NCBI RefSeq assembly: GCF_017744435.1
Contig: NZ_JAGIBG010000048.1
Location: 1 to 53,228 of the forward strand
Origin: Pseudomonas sp.
GTDB lineage: Bacteria > Pseudomonadota > Gammaproteobacteria > Pseudomonadales > Pseudomonadaceae
Reading direction: 5' to 3'
DNA length: 53,228 nucleotides
Shown here: piece by piece, positions 21,040 through 30,532 of the stretch
How positions within the stretch are numbered: the stretch's first letter is position 1
Layout of the letters: each line of letters starts with the position of its first letter
The notes under the pieces: generated by a model
Told to the model about the DNA's origin: nothing
Database searches by the model: none
The model's input: only the letters and a program-made list of their open reading frames with translations
Made by a program: the position numbers and the translations under genes

Positions 21040-22458
21040 ATGCTCTGGGCCTGCATTCTTCTGCCCCAGCTGGCGCTGGACTCGATCCTGCGCGAGCGTG
21101 ACGACGCCGATTCGCCGCTGGTGCTGATCGGCGGCCCCGTTCAACGGCGTCTGCTGCAAGCTGTCAATCCCGCCGCAGCGGCGCTTGGCCTGCGAGCGGG
21201 GCAGACGCTGACGGCCGCACGGGCCCTGGCCGACGGGTTCCACTGTGTCGAGGCCGACCCGGCCCGCATCGAGCAGTTGCAGCAATTGCTGGCGGCCTGG
21301 GCCTACCGGTTCAGTGCCCAGGTGAGCCTTCACTACCCGCGTGCCCTGTTGCTTGAAGTTGGCTCAAGCCTGCAGCTGTTCGGCCCTTGGCCGCTGTTCG
21401 AGGCCCGCCTGCGCGAGGAGCTGGCTGCACTGGGCTTGCGCCAGCGCATCGTGCTGGCGACCAACCCGGTAGCGGCCCGCATGCTTGCCAACGGCCATGA
21501 TGGCCTGGCACTGACTTGCGCCGAGCAGACCCGGGCGGCGCTGACGCGCATGCCGATCGAGCGGGTCGGGTTGCCAGCGGACGCTGCCGAAGCTTTTGCC
21601 CGCATGGGCCTGCACCGGTTGGGGCAGGTGCTGGCCTTGCCACGTGATGCGCTGGCCAGGCGATTTTCCGCCCAGGTGCAGTTGCACCTGGACCAATTGC
21701 TCGGGCTGCGCACCATGGGGCTGGACTACTATCAGCCACCGGACCGCTTCGAAACGCGCCTGGAACTCAACTTCGACGTCGAATCGCACCAGGCCTTGCT
21801 GTTCCCGTTGCGGCGCATGCTCAATGACCTGGCGGCCTTCCTCGCCGGGCGCGACTGCGGCGTGCAGCGCTTTTGCCTGTACCTGGAGCACGTCGAAGGG
21901 CCGGACACTCAGTTGCAGGTTGGCCTGCTGGCTGCCGAGCGCGACGCCGCCATGCTGTTCGAGCTGGCCCGTGGGCGCCTGGAGCCGCTGCGCATCCCGG
22001 CACCGGTGCGCAACCTGCGGCTGGTCGCCGATGACTTGCCAGCCTTCGTCCCCCAGCACCAGGCACTGTTCGATCCCCGCGCCAAGCAGGCACAGCCCTG
22101 GGAGCAACTGCGCGAACGCCTGCGCGCGCGCCTGGGTGATGAAGCCGTCAAAGGGCTGCGCGCCGAGGCCGACCATCGCCCCGAATGCGCCTGGCAGCAG
22201 GCGGAGCAGGGCGCCCAGGGCAGCCTGCCAGCCTTGCCCGGTAGCCGCCCAGGCTGGTTGTTACCCACGCCGCAGGCCCTGGATGGGGCTGGCCACAGGC
22301 TGCTGGGCCAGGCCGAGCGCATCGAGTCGGGCTGGTGGGACGGTGGCGACGTGCGCCGGGACTACTACCGCATCGAAACCCGCGATGGCCTGCGCGGCTG
22401 GGCCTATCACGACCTGGCCCAACCGGGCCCGCTGTGGCTGCAGGGCTGGTTCGCATGA
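21040..22458 (+). CDS. imuB: ImuB, inactive Y-family polymerase homologue
   Basis: This 472-residue protein has the fold of DinB/UmuC polymerases but lacks the catalytic acids. The first motif reads ACILLPQLALD where active enzymes have an Asp-x-Asp, and the second reads VGSSLQLFG where active ones have SxDE. It is thought to link DnaE2 to the sliding clamp. A clamp-type peptide, QHQALF, lies at residues 339-344. The gene overlaps dnaE2 by four bases (ATGA). Confidence 0.92.
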   Translation: MLWACILLPQLALDSILRERDDADSPLVLIGGPVQRRLLQAVNPAAAALGLRAGQTLTAARALADGFHCVEADPARIEQLQQLLAAWAYRFSAQVSLHYPRALLLEVGSSLQLFGPWPLFEARLREELAALGLRQRIVLATNPVAARMLANGHDGLALTCAEQTRAALTRMPIERVGLPADAAEAFARMGLHRLGQVLALPRDALARRFSAQVQLHLDQLLGLRTMGLDYYQPPDRFETRLELNFDVESHQALLFPLRRMLNDLAAFLAGRDCGVQRFCLYLEHVEGPDTQLQVGLLAAERDAAMLFELARGRLEPLRIPAPVRNLRLVADDLPAFVPQHQALFDPRAKQAQPWEQLRERLRARLGDEAVKGLRAEADHRPECAWQQAEQGAQGSLPALPGSRPGWLLPTPQALDGAGHRLLGQAERIESGWWDGGDVRRDYYRIETRDGLRGWAYHDLAQPGPLWLQGWFA

Positions 22459-25400
22459 ACGCGACGGGCTATGCGTCGGGCTATGCCGAGCTGCATTGCC
22501 TGTCCAATTTCAGCTTCCAGCGCGGTGCATCGAGCGCCGATGAGCTGTTCCGCCGTGCTCGCGAGCAGGGCTACCAGGCATTGGCGATCACTGACGAATG
22601 CACCCTGGCGGGTATCGTTCGCGCCTGGCAGGCCGCCAAGGCGCAGCAGTTGCGCCTGATCGTCGGCAGTGAAGTGCGCCTGCAGGATGGCCCCAAACTG
22701 GTTTTGCTGGTGCAGAACCTCACGGGTTACCAGAACCTCTGTGCCCTGATCACCCGTGCCCGACGGCGGGCCGAGAAGGGTGACTACCAGTTGTTAGCGG
22801 ACGATTTGCAGCCGCACCATGAGGGGTTGCTGGCGCTATGGATTGCCGATGATCCCGACGACCAGGCGACAGGCCGATGGCTGTGTGATGTGTTCGCCGA
22901 GCGCTTGTGGTTGGGCGTGCACCTGCACCGTGGCAGCGATGATGAGCAGCGCCTGACCCGCTTGCGCGAACTGGCGGCGCAACTGGGCATCCGCGCCGTG
23001 GCCTGTGGTGACGTGCACATGCACGTGCGCGGCCGGCGCGCCCTGCAGGACTGCATCACCGCCATCCGCCAGCACTGCAACGTGGCCGAGGCAGGGCGCC
23101 ATCTGTTCGCCAATGGCGAGCGCCACCTGCGTGCGCTGGAGCAACTGGCCGAGCTGTACCCGGCAGACCTGCTGGCCGAGAGCCTGCTCATCGCCGAGCG
23201 TTGCCAGTTCGACCTGGGTGAACTGCGCTACCAGTACCCACGCGAGCTGGTGCCCGAGGGCCAGACACCCGCCAGCTGGCTGCGCGCATTGTGCGAGCGG
23301 GGTTTACCCCGGCGCTGGCCGTCAGGGCCGAGCAGCAAGGTACGCGCGGTGCTGGACAAGGAGCTGGCGCTGATCGAGGAGCTGGGCTACGAAAGCTATT
23401 TCCTGACCGTGCATGACATCGTCGCCTTTGCCCGCAGCCAGCACATTCTCTGTCAGGGACGTGGCTCGGCAGCCAACTCGGTGGTGTGCTTCGTGCTGGG
23501 CATCACCGAGCTCGACCCGATGGAGCATCGCCTGTTGTTCGAGCGCTTCCTGTCGCGTGAGCGCAACGAGCCGCCCGATATCGACGTGGACTTCGAGCAT
23601 GACCGGCGTGAAGAGGTGATCCAGTACGTGTTCCGCCGTTACGGCCGGCACCGCGCCGCACTGACTGCCGTGGTCAATACCTACCATGCTGCCGGCGCAG
23701 TTCGTGATGTGGCCCGGGTGCTGGGCCTGCCGGCCGATCAGGTGGATGCCCTGGCCAAGTGCTGCGGCCGCTGGAGCGACCGTATCCCGGACGATCAGCG
23801 GCTGGCAGAGGCCGGTTTCGAACCCGGCAGCCCGTCGCTGCGGCGCATCCTGGTCCTGGCCGGTGAACTGATCGGTTTCCCCCGTCACCTGTCCCAGCAC
23901 CCGGGTGGCTTCGTCATTTCCGAACAGCCGCTGGACCACCTGGTGCCGGTGGAAAACGCCGCCATGGCCGAGCGCACGGTGATCCAGTGGGACAAGGACG
24001 ACCTGGACATGGTCGGCCTGCTCAAGGTCGATGTGCTGGCCCTCGGCATGCTCAGCGCCTTGCGCCGCTGTTTCGACCTGCTGCAGCGGCACCGCGGTCG
24101 GCAGCTGACCCTGGCGACCATCCCTGGCGAAGACCCGGCGACCTACGCCATGATCAGCCGCGCCGAGACCATGGGCGTGTTCCAGATCGAGTCGCGGGCA
24201 CAGATGGCCATGCTGCCGCGGCTCAGGCCCAACACCTTCTATGACCTGGTGATAGAGGTCGCCATCGTGCGCCCCGGGCCGATCCAGGGCGACATGGTTC
24301 ACCCTTACCTGCGCCGGCGCCTCAAGCAGGAACCGGTGACCTACCCCTCGGAAAAACTCAAGGAGGTCTTCGAGCGAACCCTGGGCGTGCCGCTGTTCCA
24401 GGAGCAGGTGATGGAACTGGCCATGGTCGCTGCCGACTACAGCCCTGGCGAGGCCGACCAGTTGCGCCGCAGCATGGCTGCCTGGAAGCGCCATGGCGGG
24501 CTGGAGCCCCATCGTCAGCGGCTGGTCGAAGGCATGCTGCGCAACGGATACGACCTGGCGTTCGCCGAGCGTATCTTCGAGCAGATCAAAGGCTTTGGCA
24601 GTTACGGCTTCCCCGAGTCGCACGCGGCCAGCTTCGCCTTGCTGTGCTATGCCAGCAGCTGGCTCAAGTGCCATGAGCCGGCGATCTTCACCTGCGCGCT
24701 GGTCAACAGCTGGCCGATGGGTTTCTATAGCCCGGACCAGCTGCTGCAGGAGGCGCGGCGGCAAGGGATCGAGATACGCCCGGTGGATGTGTTCCACAGC
24801 GAATGGGACTGCACGCTGGAGTCCGATCAACACGGTGTCTTGGCCATTCGCCTTGGGCTGCGGCAGATCCGGGGTTTCAGCGAGGTGGATGCCCGCAGGT
24901 TGGAGCAGGCGAGGGCGCAGCGCCCTTGGCGGGATGTCGAAGACCTGTGCCTGCGCGCCGGGCTCGACAGCCGTGCCCGCGCCCGGCTGGCCGATGCGGG
25001 CGCGCTGCGAGCCCTGGCCGGTGACCGCCACCAGGCACGCTGGCAGGTGGCGGCGGTGCAGCCGCAGTTGCCACTGTTCGCCGAGGTGCAGGCACTGCCG
25101 GAAGCGCAGGTGGCGTTGCCGGTGCCAACGGTTGGCGAGGACCTGGTTGCCGACTACGACACCTTGGGGACTACCTTGGGCCCGCATCCGCTCCGGCTGT
25201 TGCGTTCACGGTTGCGGGCACTGGGCTGTCGCAGTTCCGCCGAGCTGGCGGGGGTCGCGCATGGCGATGCGATTGCCGTGGCCGGGCTGGTGGTGGGGCG
25301 GCAGCGGCCACAGACTGCCAGCGGAGTGACCTTCGTGACGCTGGAGGATGAGTTCGGCATGGTCAACGTGGTGGTCTGGCGGGACCTGGCCGAGCGGCAG

Positions 25401-25547
25401 CGGCGGGCACTGGTGGGGTCGCAGTTGCTCAAGGTGAGCGGGCGGCTGGAGCAGGAGAGCGGGGTGCAGCATTTGATTGCCCGGCGCCTGGAAGACATCA
25501 GCCCCTTGTTGCAGGGGCTGGATGTAAAGAGCCGGGACTTTCACTGA
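22455..25547 (+). CDS. dnaE2: Error-prone DNA polymerase DnaE2
   Basis: This 1030-residue C-family polymerase carries out damage-induced mutagenic synthesis. It has an N-terminal PHP domain (YAELHCLSNFSFQRGASS), the palm with the catalytic acids in PPDIDVDFEHDRREEVIQYV, and GGFVISEQPLDHLVPVEN. A helix-hairpin-helix region and a C-terminal OB fold (GVTFVTLEDEFGMVNVVVW) complete it. A clamp-binding type pentapeptide QLPLF is at 871-875. I chose ATG 22455, which overlaps the imuB stop. A small hairpin (25499-25520) lies in the 3' end, without a T run. Confidence 0.96.
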   Translation: MNATGYASGYAELHCLSNFSFQRGASSADELFRRAREQGYQALAITDECTLAGIVRAWQAAKAQQLRLIVGSEVRLQDGPKLVLLVQNLTGYQNLCALITRARRRAEKGDYQLLADDLQPHHEGLLALWIADDPDDQATGRWLCDVFAERLWLGVHLHRGSDDEQRLTRLRELAAQLGIRAVACGDVHMHVRGRRALQDCITAIRQHCNVAEAGRHLFANGERHLRALEQLAELYPADLLAESLLIAERCQFDLGELRYQYPRELVPEGQTPASWLRALCERGLPRRWPSGPSSKVRAVLDKELALIEELGYESYFLTVHDIVAFARSQHILCQGRGSAANSVVCFVLGITELDPMEHRLLFERFLSRERNEPPDIDVDFEHDRREEVIQYVFRRYGRHRAALTAVVNTYHAAGAVRDVARVLGLPADQVDALAKCCGRWSDRIPDDQRLAEAGFEPGSPSLRRILVLAGELIGFPRHLSQHPGGFVISEQPLDHLVPVENAAMAERTVIQWDKDDLDMVGLLKVDVLALGMLSALRRCFDLLQRHRGRQLTLATIPGEDPATYAMISRAETMGVFQIESRAQMAMLPRLRPNTFYDLVIEVAIVRPGPIQGDMVHPYLRRRLKQEPVTYPSEKLKEVFERTLGVPLFQEQVMELAMVAADYSPGEADQLRRSMAAWKRHGGLEPHRQRLVEGMLRNGYDLAFAERIFEQIKGFGSYGFPESHAASFALLCYASSWLKCHEPAIFTCALVNSWPMGFYSPDQLLQEARRQGIEIRPVDVFHSEWDCTLESDQHGVLAIRLGLRQIRGFSEVDARRLEQARAQRPWRDVEDLCLRAGLDSRARARLADAGALRALAGDRHQARWQVAAVQPQLPLFAEVQALPEAQVALPVPTVGEDLVADYDTLGTTLGPHPLRLLRSRLRALGCRSSAELAGVAHGDAIAVAGLVVGRQRPQTASGVTFVTLEDEFGMVNVVVWRDLAERQRRALVGSQLLKVSGRLEQESGVQHLIARRLEDISPLLQGLDVKSRDFH

Positions 25548-25555
25548 CCTTGATG

Positions 25556-25641
25556 GCCTCTTCGCGGGCATGCCCGCTCCCACATGGATAGCGCAGTACC
25601 TGTGGGAGCGGGCGCGTCGGGGCGCCGAACCGCCGCGAAGA
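25556..25641. repeat. REP doublet after dnaE2
   Basis: A REP core (gcctcttcgcgggcatgccc..., 25556-25584) is followed by a diverged inverted partner (cctgtgggagcgggcgcgtc..., 25599-25641). It separates two converging transcription units, dnaE2 and the aldo/keto reductase, and may serve to end transcription or protect 3' ends. Confidence 0.85.
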
Positions 25642-25656
25642 AATCAACTCGGTCTG

Positions 25657-26478
25657 TCAGACCATCGCCAGATGCTGCTTGCGCGTCGGTGCCGGGAACG
25701 CCCGGTCGATAGCCCGCAGGTCTTCAAGGGTCAAGGTCAACGCCCCGGCAGCCGCATTCAAGCGCACATGCTCCGCAGACACCGCCTTGGGTATGGCAAT
25801 CACATCGTTCTCCCGCGTCACCCACGCCAGGCTGACCTGCGCCGCTGTCGCCCCGTGGCGTTCGGCGATTTCGCTCAGCACCGGGTGCAGCAACAACCGC
25901 CCGGCCTGGGCCAGCGGGCAATAGGCCATGGTCGGCAAGCCCCGCTGGCGGCTCCACGGCAACAGGTCGAACTCGATGCCACGCTGCGCCGGGTTGTACA
26001 GCACCTGATTGGTGGCGCATTCGGGGTTGTGCAGTTCGCGCAGGTCATCGACATCGAAGTTGGACACGCCCCAACGGCGGATCTTGCCCTGCTCGCGCAA
26101 GCGCTCGAACGCCTCGACCGTTTCCTCCAGCGGATACTGGCCACGCCAGTGCAGCAGATAGAGGTCGATCACCTCGGTACCCAGGCGCTTCAGGCTGCGT
26201 TCGCAGGCTTCAGGCACGCCACGGCGGCTGGCGTTGTGCGGGTAGACCTTACTGACCAGGAATACCTGGTCACGGCGCCCGGCAATAGCCTGGCCGACCA
26301 CTTCCTCGGCACCGCCTTCGGCATACATCTCGGCGGTGTCGATCAGGGTCATGCCCTGCTCGATGCCTTGTTGCAGGGCGGCCACTTCGGCGGCCTTGCG
26401 GGCCGGGTCTTCGCCCATGTACCAGGTGCCCTGGCCAATGGCCGGCACGCTGCAACCTGCCAGTTTCACGTAACGCAT
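25657..26478 (-). CDS. Aldo/keto reductase
   Basis: This 273-residue NADPH-dependent oxidoreductase with a TIM-barrel fold reduces aldehydes or ketones. The catalytic tetrad is visible: D47 and Y52 in LIDTAEMYAEGGAE, K77 in LVSKVYPHNA and H110 in YLLHWRG. The cofactor region is AIPKAVSAEHVRLNAAA. I chose the ATG at 26478, which has a strong ggagg ribosome site; this start lies 13 bases inside the LysR gene, so the two are coupled. The substrate cannot be read. Confidence 0.92.
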   Translation of the reverse strand: MRYVKLAGCSVPAIGQGTWYMGEDPARKAAEVAALQQGIEQGMTLIDTAEMYAEGGAEEVVGQAIAGRRDQVFLVSKVYPHNASRRGVPEACERSLKRLGTEVIDLYLLHWRGQYPLEETVEAFERLREQGKIRRWGVSNFDVDDLRELHNPECATNQVLYNPAQRGIEFDLLPWSRQRGLPTMAYCPLAQAGRLLLHPVLSEIAERHGATAAQVSLAWVTRENDVIAIPKAVSAEHVRLNAAAGALTLTLEDLRAIDRAFPAPTRKQHLAMV

Positions 26479-27371
26479 GTCACCTCCGGAGTCTGGGTAT
26501 GGGAAAGCAGCACCTCGAGCAGCGCCTGGGCTGCGGTGGAAAGCTTGTGGTCGGCCAGGGCGATCACGCTGATGCGCCGTTCGACCGCGGGTTCGACCAG
26601 CGTCACGCAACGTGCGCCGAGTTCCTGCATCTGGTTGATGCACAGCGCCGGTACCGCGCTGACGCCAAGACCACTGGCAACCATGCGGCCGATGGTCGAC
26701 AGCTGGTGGCTTTCGAATGCCACCGCCAGTTTGCCGTGGCGCGCCGCGACGTTCTGCTCCAGCAGCAGGCGCACCGCCGACGGGCGCTGCAAGGCAATGA
26801 AGTCTTCCGCCAGCAACTGCGCCCAGGTGACCTGGGTTTGCAAGGCCAGCGGTGAATCGGCCGGCACCACGGCGACGAAGCGGTCCATGTACAGCGGGTG
26901 GAAATTCAGGCCTTCGCTGTTATCCGGCTCGAAACCGATGCCCAGTTCGACGCGGCGATGGCGCACCAGTTCCAGCACCTGTTCGTTGATCACGTCGTGC
27001 ACCGTGACGTTGACCTTGGGGTAACGCTGGCGGAACACCTTGAGCGATTGCGGCAGCAGATTGCCGGCAAAGGCCGGCATGGCTGCCACCGAAACGCGGC
27101 CAAGCTGCAGGGTGAAGCGCTGGCGCAGCATCTCTTCGGTGTCGTCCCAGTCGGCCAGCAGGCGCCGGGCCAGTGGCAGCAGCACCTCGCCCTCGGCGGT
27201 CAGGCTGACGCTGCGGGTGGTGCGGGTGAGCAGGGCGCCGCCGAGGTTGTCCTCCAGCGCCTTGATGGTCAGGCTCAGGGCCGGTTGCGATACATGCAGG
27301 TGCTCACCGGCCTGGGCGAAGCTCTGGTACTTGGCGACGGCGACGAAGGCGCGCAGTTGCTTGACGTTCAT
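26466..27371 (-). CDS. LysR-type transcriptional regulator
   Basis: This 301-residue regulator starts MNVKQLRAFVAVAKYQSFAQAGEHLHVSQPALSLTIKALED, a typical LysR winged helix (2-60), followed by an effector-binding domain with VSVAAMPAFAGNLLPQ and LGIGFEPDN. It is divergent from scoAB and overlaps the downstream aldo/keto reductase. By the usual LysR logic it may control scoAB, the reductase, or both. I chose ATG 27371; upstream sequence in the frame is AT-rich promoter DNA. Confidence 0.92.
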   Translation of the reverse strand: MNVKQLRAFVAVAKYQSFAQAGEHLHVSQPALSLTIKALEDNLGGALLTRTTRSVSLTAEGEVLLPLARRLLADWDDTEEMLRQRFTLQLGRVSVAAMPAFAGNLLPQSLKVFRQRYPKVNVTVHDVINEQVLELVRHRRVELGIGFEPDNSEGLNFHPLYMDRFVAVVPADSPLALQTQVTWAQLLAEDFIALQRPSAVRLLLEQNVAARHGKLAVAFESHQLSTIGRMVASGLGVSAVPALCINQMQELGARCVTLVEPAVERRISVIALADHKLSTAAQALLEVLLSHTQTPEVTCVT

Positions 27372-27400
27372 GACAGCCTCGATCGCTGTTTTGGAAAAGT

Positions 27401-27414
27401 TATCAATCGATGAT
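27401..27414. promoter_or_regulatory. Candidate LysR-type binding site in the scoA promoter region
   Basis: The palindromic stretch tatcaatcgatgat contains a T-N11-A pattern and ATCA/TGAT arms, and sits in AT-rich DNA 30 bases before the LysR gene start and about 100 bases before scoA. It fits the general LysR operator form, but the evidence is only pattern-based. Confidence 0.4.
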
Positions 27415-27511
27415 GAAAACAAAATTAACAAATCAGTCGCCAGCGGTGAAGATGGCTGCACACGCTCACCGACAGCCTCGTCGGTTCAACAACTACAAAA
27501 GGCGGATCAGC

Positions 27512-28210
27512 ATGGCCGGACTGGACAAGCGCGTAGCAACCTATGAAGAGGCCCTGGCAGGCCTGACCGACAACATGACGGTACTGGCCGGCGGCTTCGG
27601 CCTGTGCGGCATCCCCGAAAACCTCATCGCTGAAATCAAGCGCCTTGGCGTCAAGGGCCTGACCGTGGTCTCCAACAACTGCGGCGTCGACGGCTTTGGC
27701 CTGGGCGTGCTGCTGGAAGACCGGCAGATCCGCAAGATGATCGCCTCCTACGTCGGCGAGAACGCCGAATTCGAACGCCAGCTGCTCAGTGGCGAGCTGG
27801 AAGTCGAACTGACCCCGCAAGGCACCCTGGCCGAGAAGATGCGCGCTGGTGGCGCCGGTATCCCGGCCTTCTACACCGCCACCGGCTACGGCACCCCGGT
27901 CGCCGACGGCAAGGAAGTGCGCGAGTTCAAGGGCCGCAAGTACATCCTCGAAGAGTCCATCACCGGCGACTTCGCCATCGTCAAGGGCTGGAAGGCCGAC
28001 CATTACGGCAACGTGGTGTACCGCAACACCGCGCAGAACTTCAACCCACTGGCGGCCACCGCCGGCAAGATCACCGTGGTCGAAGTGGAAGAAATCGTCG
28101 AGCCTGGCGTGCTGCTGCCCAGCGAGATTCACACCCCGGGCATCTTCGTCGACCGGGTGATCGTCGGCACCTTCGAAAAACGCATCGAAAAGCGCACCGT
28201 CAAGGCCTGA
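27512..28210 (+). CDS. scoA: 3-oxoacid CoA-transferase subunit A
   Basis: This 232-residue alpha subunit of a family I CoA-transferase moves CoA from succinyl-CoA or an acyl-CoA to acetoacetate or similar acids. It has the oxyanion-type glycine motif GGFGLCGIPENLI near residues 26-38, NNCGVDGFGLG, and GIPAFYTATGYGTPVADGKE. I chose ATG 27512, which follows aaaaggcgga. The open frame before it is not conserved. scoB follows after 35 bases. Confidence 0.93.
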   Translation: MAGLDKRVATYEEALAGLTDNMTVLAGGFGLCGIPENLIAEIKRLGVKGLTVVSNNCGVDGFGLGVLLEDRQIRKMIASYVGENAEFERQLLSGELEVELTPQGTLAEKMRAGGAGIPAFYTATGYGTPVADGKEVREFKGRKYILEESITGDFAIVKGWKADHYGNVVYRNTAQNFNPLAATAGKITVVEVEEIVEPGVLLPSEIHTPGIFVDRVIVGTFEKRIEKRTVKA

Positions 28211-28245
28211 GCGCCGTCCATCAGAACAACAAAGAGATCCTGACC

Positions 28246-28902
28246 ATGGCACTGACCCGCGAACAGATGGCGCAACGCGTCGCCCGTGAACTGAAGGACG
28301 GCTACTACGTCAACCTCGGCATCGGCATCCCGACCCTGGTGGCCAACTATGTACCGGCCGACATGGACGTGATGCTGCAGTCCGAAAACGGCCTGCTCGG
28401 CATGGGCGAATTCCCCACCGAAAGCACCATCGATGCCGACATGATCAACGCCGGCAAACAGACCGTCACCGCCCGCCGTGGTGCGTCGATCTTCGACTCG
28501 GCGCAATCGTTCGCCATGATCCGTGGCGGCCACGTCGACCTCACCGTGCTGGGCGCCTTCGAAGTGGACGTGGAAGGCAACATCGCCTCGTGGATGATCC
28601 CCGGCAAGCTGGTCAAGGGCATGGGCGGCGCCATGGACCTGGTGGCCGGTGCCGACAACATCATCGTCACCATGACCCACGCCTCCAAGGATGGCGAGTC
28701 CAAGCTGCTGCCGCGCTGCAGCCTGCCGCTGACCGGCGCCGGTTGCATCCGCAAGGTGCTGACCGACCTGGCCTACCTGGAGATCGAAGATGGCGCCTTC
28801 ATCCTGCGCGAGACTGCGCCGGGGGTGAGCGTTGAAGAAATCATCGAGAAGACCGCCGGCAAGCTGATCGTGCCGGACGATGTCAAGGAAATGACCTTCT
28901 AA
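28246..28902 (+). CDS. scoB: 3-oxoacid CoA-transferase subunit B
   Basis: This 218-residue beta subunit carries the catalytic glutamate E47 in QSENGLLGMG, which forms the enzyme-CoA thioester. GIGIPTLVANYVP precedes it, and HVDLTVLGAFEVD and MGGAMDLVAGA follow, all standard for this family. It pairs with ScoA. Downstream atoE is in the same direction but separated by a large nested REP array. Confidence 0.94.
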   Translation: MALTREQMAQRVARELKDGYYVNLGIGIPTLVANYVPADMDVMLQSENGLLGMGEFPTESTIDADMINAGKQTVTARRGASIFDSAQSFAMIRGGHVDLTVLGAFEVDVEGNIASWMIPGKLVKGMGGAMDLVAGADNIIVTMTHASKDGESKLLPRCSLPLTGAGCIRKVLTDLAYLEIEDGAFILRETAPGVSVEEIIEKTAGKLIVPDDVKEMTF

Positions 28903-28916
28903 AGCAACACACTGTC

Positions 28917-29041
28917 CCCCTGTAGGAGCGGCCTCGTGTCGCGAAAGGGCCGCAGAGCGGCCCCGGCAATTTCGGCTTTGAAGCTGAAATCCTGGGGCTG
29001 CTTCGCAGCCCGTTCGCGACACGAGGCCGCTCCTACAGGGG
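28917..29041. repeat. Nested REP array (BIME-like) between scoB and atoE
   Basis: A 29-base arm (28917-28945) is a perfect inverted copy of 29013-29041. Within it lie three smaller hairpins: gggccgc/gcggccc, atttc(g)gctt/aagc(t)gaaat and gggctgc/gcagccc. RNA through this 125-base stretch would fold into a four-hairpin structure in the middle of the likely scoAB-atoE message. Confidence 0.92.
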
Positions 29042-29092
29042 TTTCTGCGTTTGTGCAGAAAAATCCGATAAGACCAATAAAAGGAAGTAACC

Positions 29093-30511
29093 GTGGCCGC
29101 TGAAATCCAAGACAGCCGCTCCGCCCGTTTTGCCCTGCGCTGTTCCAACTGGGCCGAACGCTGGTTCCCCGACTCCTGGGTATTCGCCGCCCTGGCCGTG
29201 CTGCTGGTGTGCATTGGCGCCCTGGCCATGGGCGCCAAGCCGACCGACACCGCCAAGGCCTTCGGCGATGGCTTCTGGAGCCTGATCCCGTTCACCATGC
29301 AGATGGCCTTCGTGGTCATCGGCGGCTATGTGGTGGCCAGCTCGCCACCCGCCGCCCGCCTGATCGACCGTCTGGCGCGCATCCCGAAAAATGGCCGCTC
29401 GGCAGTGTGCTGGGTCGCGCTGATCTCGATGCTGGCCTCGCTGCTCAACTGGGGCCTGTCGCTGGTGTTCGGTGGCCTGCTGGTCCGTGCCCTGGCTCGC
29501 CGTACCGAACTGAAGATGGACTACCGCGCCGCCGGTGCCGCCGCCTACCTGGGCCTGGGGGCTGTGTGGGCGCTGGGCCTGTCGTCCTCGGCCGCGCAGT
29601 TGCAGGCCAACCCGGCCAGCCTGCCGCCATCGATCCTGTCGATCACCGGCGTGATCCCGTTCACCGAGACCATTTTCCTCTGGCAGTCCGGCGTGATGCT
29701 GGCGGCCCTGGTGATTGTCTCGCTGGTGATCGCCTACGCCACGGCCCCCGGCCCGAACAGTGCGCGCAGCGCCGAAGACTGTGGCGTCGACCCCAGCTTC
29801 ACTGCACCGCCGGCACCCAAGCGTACCCGCCCGGGCGAATGGCTGGAACACAGCCCGATCCTGATCCTGATGCTGGTGGTCCTGGCCGCTGGCTGGCTGT
29901 ACCAGGAGTTCGCCACCAAACCGGCGATCACCGCGATTTCCGGGCTGAACACCTACAACCTGCTGTTCATCATGCTCGGGGCCTTGCTCCACTGGCGCCC
30001 GCGCAGCTTCCTCGATGCCGTGGCGCGCGCCGTGCCGACCACCACCGGGGTGCTGATCCAGTTCCCGCTGTACGGCTCGATTGCTGCGATCCTCACCCAG
30101 GTCAAAGGTGTGGATGAGCAGACCCTGGCCCATCACATCTCGCTGTTCTTCACCCAGATCGCCACCCATGACACCTACGCGCTGCTGATGGGCGTGTACT
30201 CGGCAGTGCTGGGCTTCTTCATCCCGTCGGGCGGTGGCAAGTGGATCATCGAAGCGCCGTACGTGATGCTGGTGGCCAACGACCTGAAATACCACCTGGG
30301 CTGGGCGGTGCAGATCTACAACGCCGCCGAAGCGCTGCCGAACCTGATCAACCCGTTCTACATGCTGCCGCTGCTGGGCGTGCTGGGGCTCAAGGCGCGT
30401 GATCTGATCGGTTTTTCGTTCGTGCAGTTGCTGGTGCATGTGCCGCTGGTGCTGGTGCTGCTGTGGGCACTGGGTACCACGTTGCATTACGTTCCCCCGG
30501 TGATGCCTTGA
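29093..30511 (+). CDS. atoE: Short-chain fatty acid transporter AtoE family
   Basis: This 472-residue inner-membrane permease has about ten to twelve hydrophobic segments. The start region RCSNWAERWFPDSWVFAALAVLLV and segments such as FTMQMAFVVIGGYVVASSP, SLLNWGLSLVFGGLLVRALARR and FFIPSGGGKWIIEAPYV match the AtoE/TIGR00366 family, which takes up acetoacetate and short-chain acids. The start is a GTG with an aaggaag site. Its position after scoAB fits uptake and activation of the same substrate. Confidence 0.92.
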   Translation: MAAEIQDSRSARFALRCSNWAERWFPDSWVFAALAVLLVCIGALAMGAKPTDTAKAFGDGFWSLIPFTMQMAFVVIGGYVVASSPPAARLIDRLARIPKNGRSAVCWVALISMLASLLNWGLSLVFGGLLVRALARRTELKMDYRAAGAAAYLGLGAVWALGLSSSAAQLQANPASLPPSILSITGVIPFTETIFLWQSGVMLAALVIVSLVIAYATAPGPNSARSAEDCGVDPSFTAPPAPKRTRPGEWLEHSPILILMLVVLAAGWLYQEFATKPAITAISGLNTYNLLFIMLGALLHWRPRSFLDAVARAVPTTTGVLIQFPLYGSIAAILTQVKGVDEQTLAHHISLFFTQIATHDTYALLMGVYSAVLGFFIPSGGGKWIIEAPYVMLVANDLKYHLGWAVQIYNAAEALPNLINPFYMLPLLGVLGLKARDLIGFSFVQLLVHVPLVLVLLWALGTTLHYVPPVMP

Positions 30512-30532
30512 AGTAGTTGGGGTGCCTGAAAG

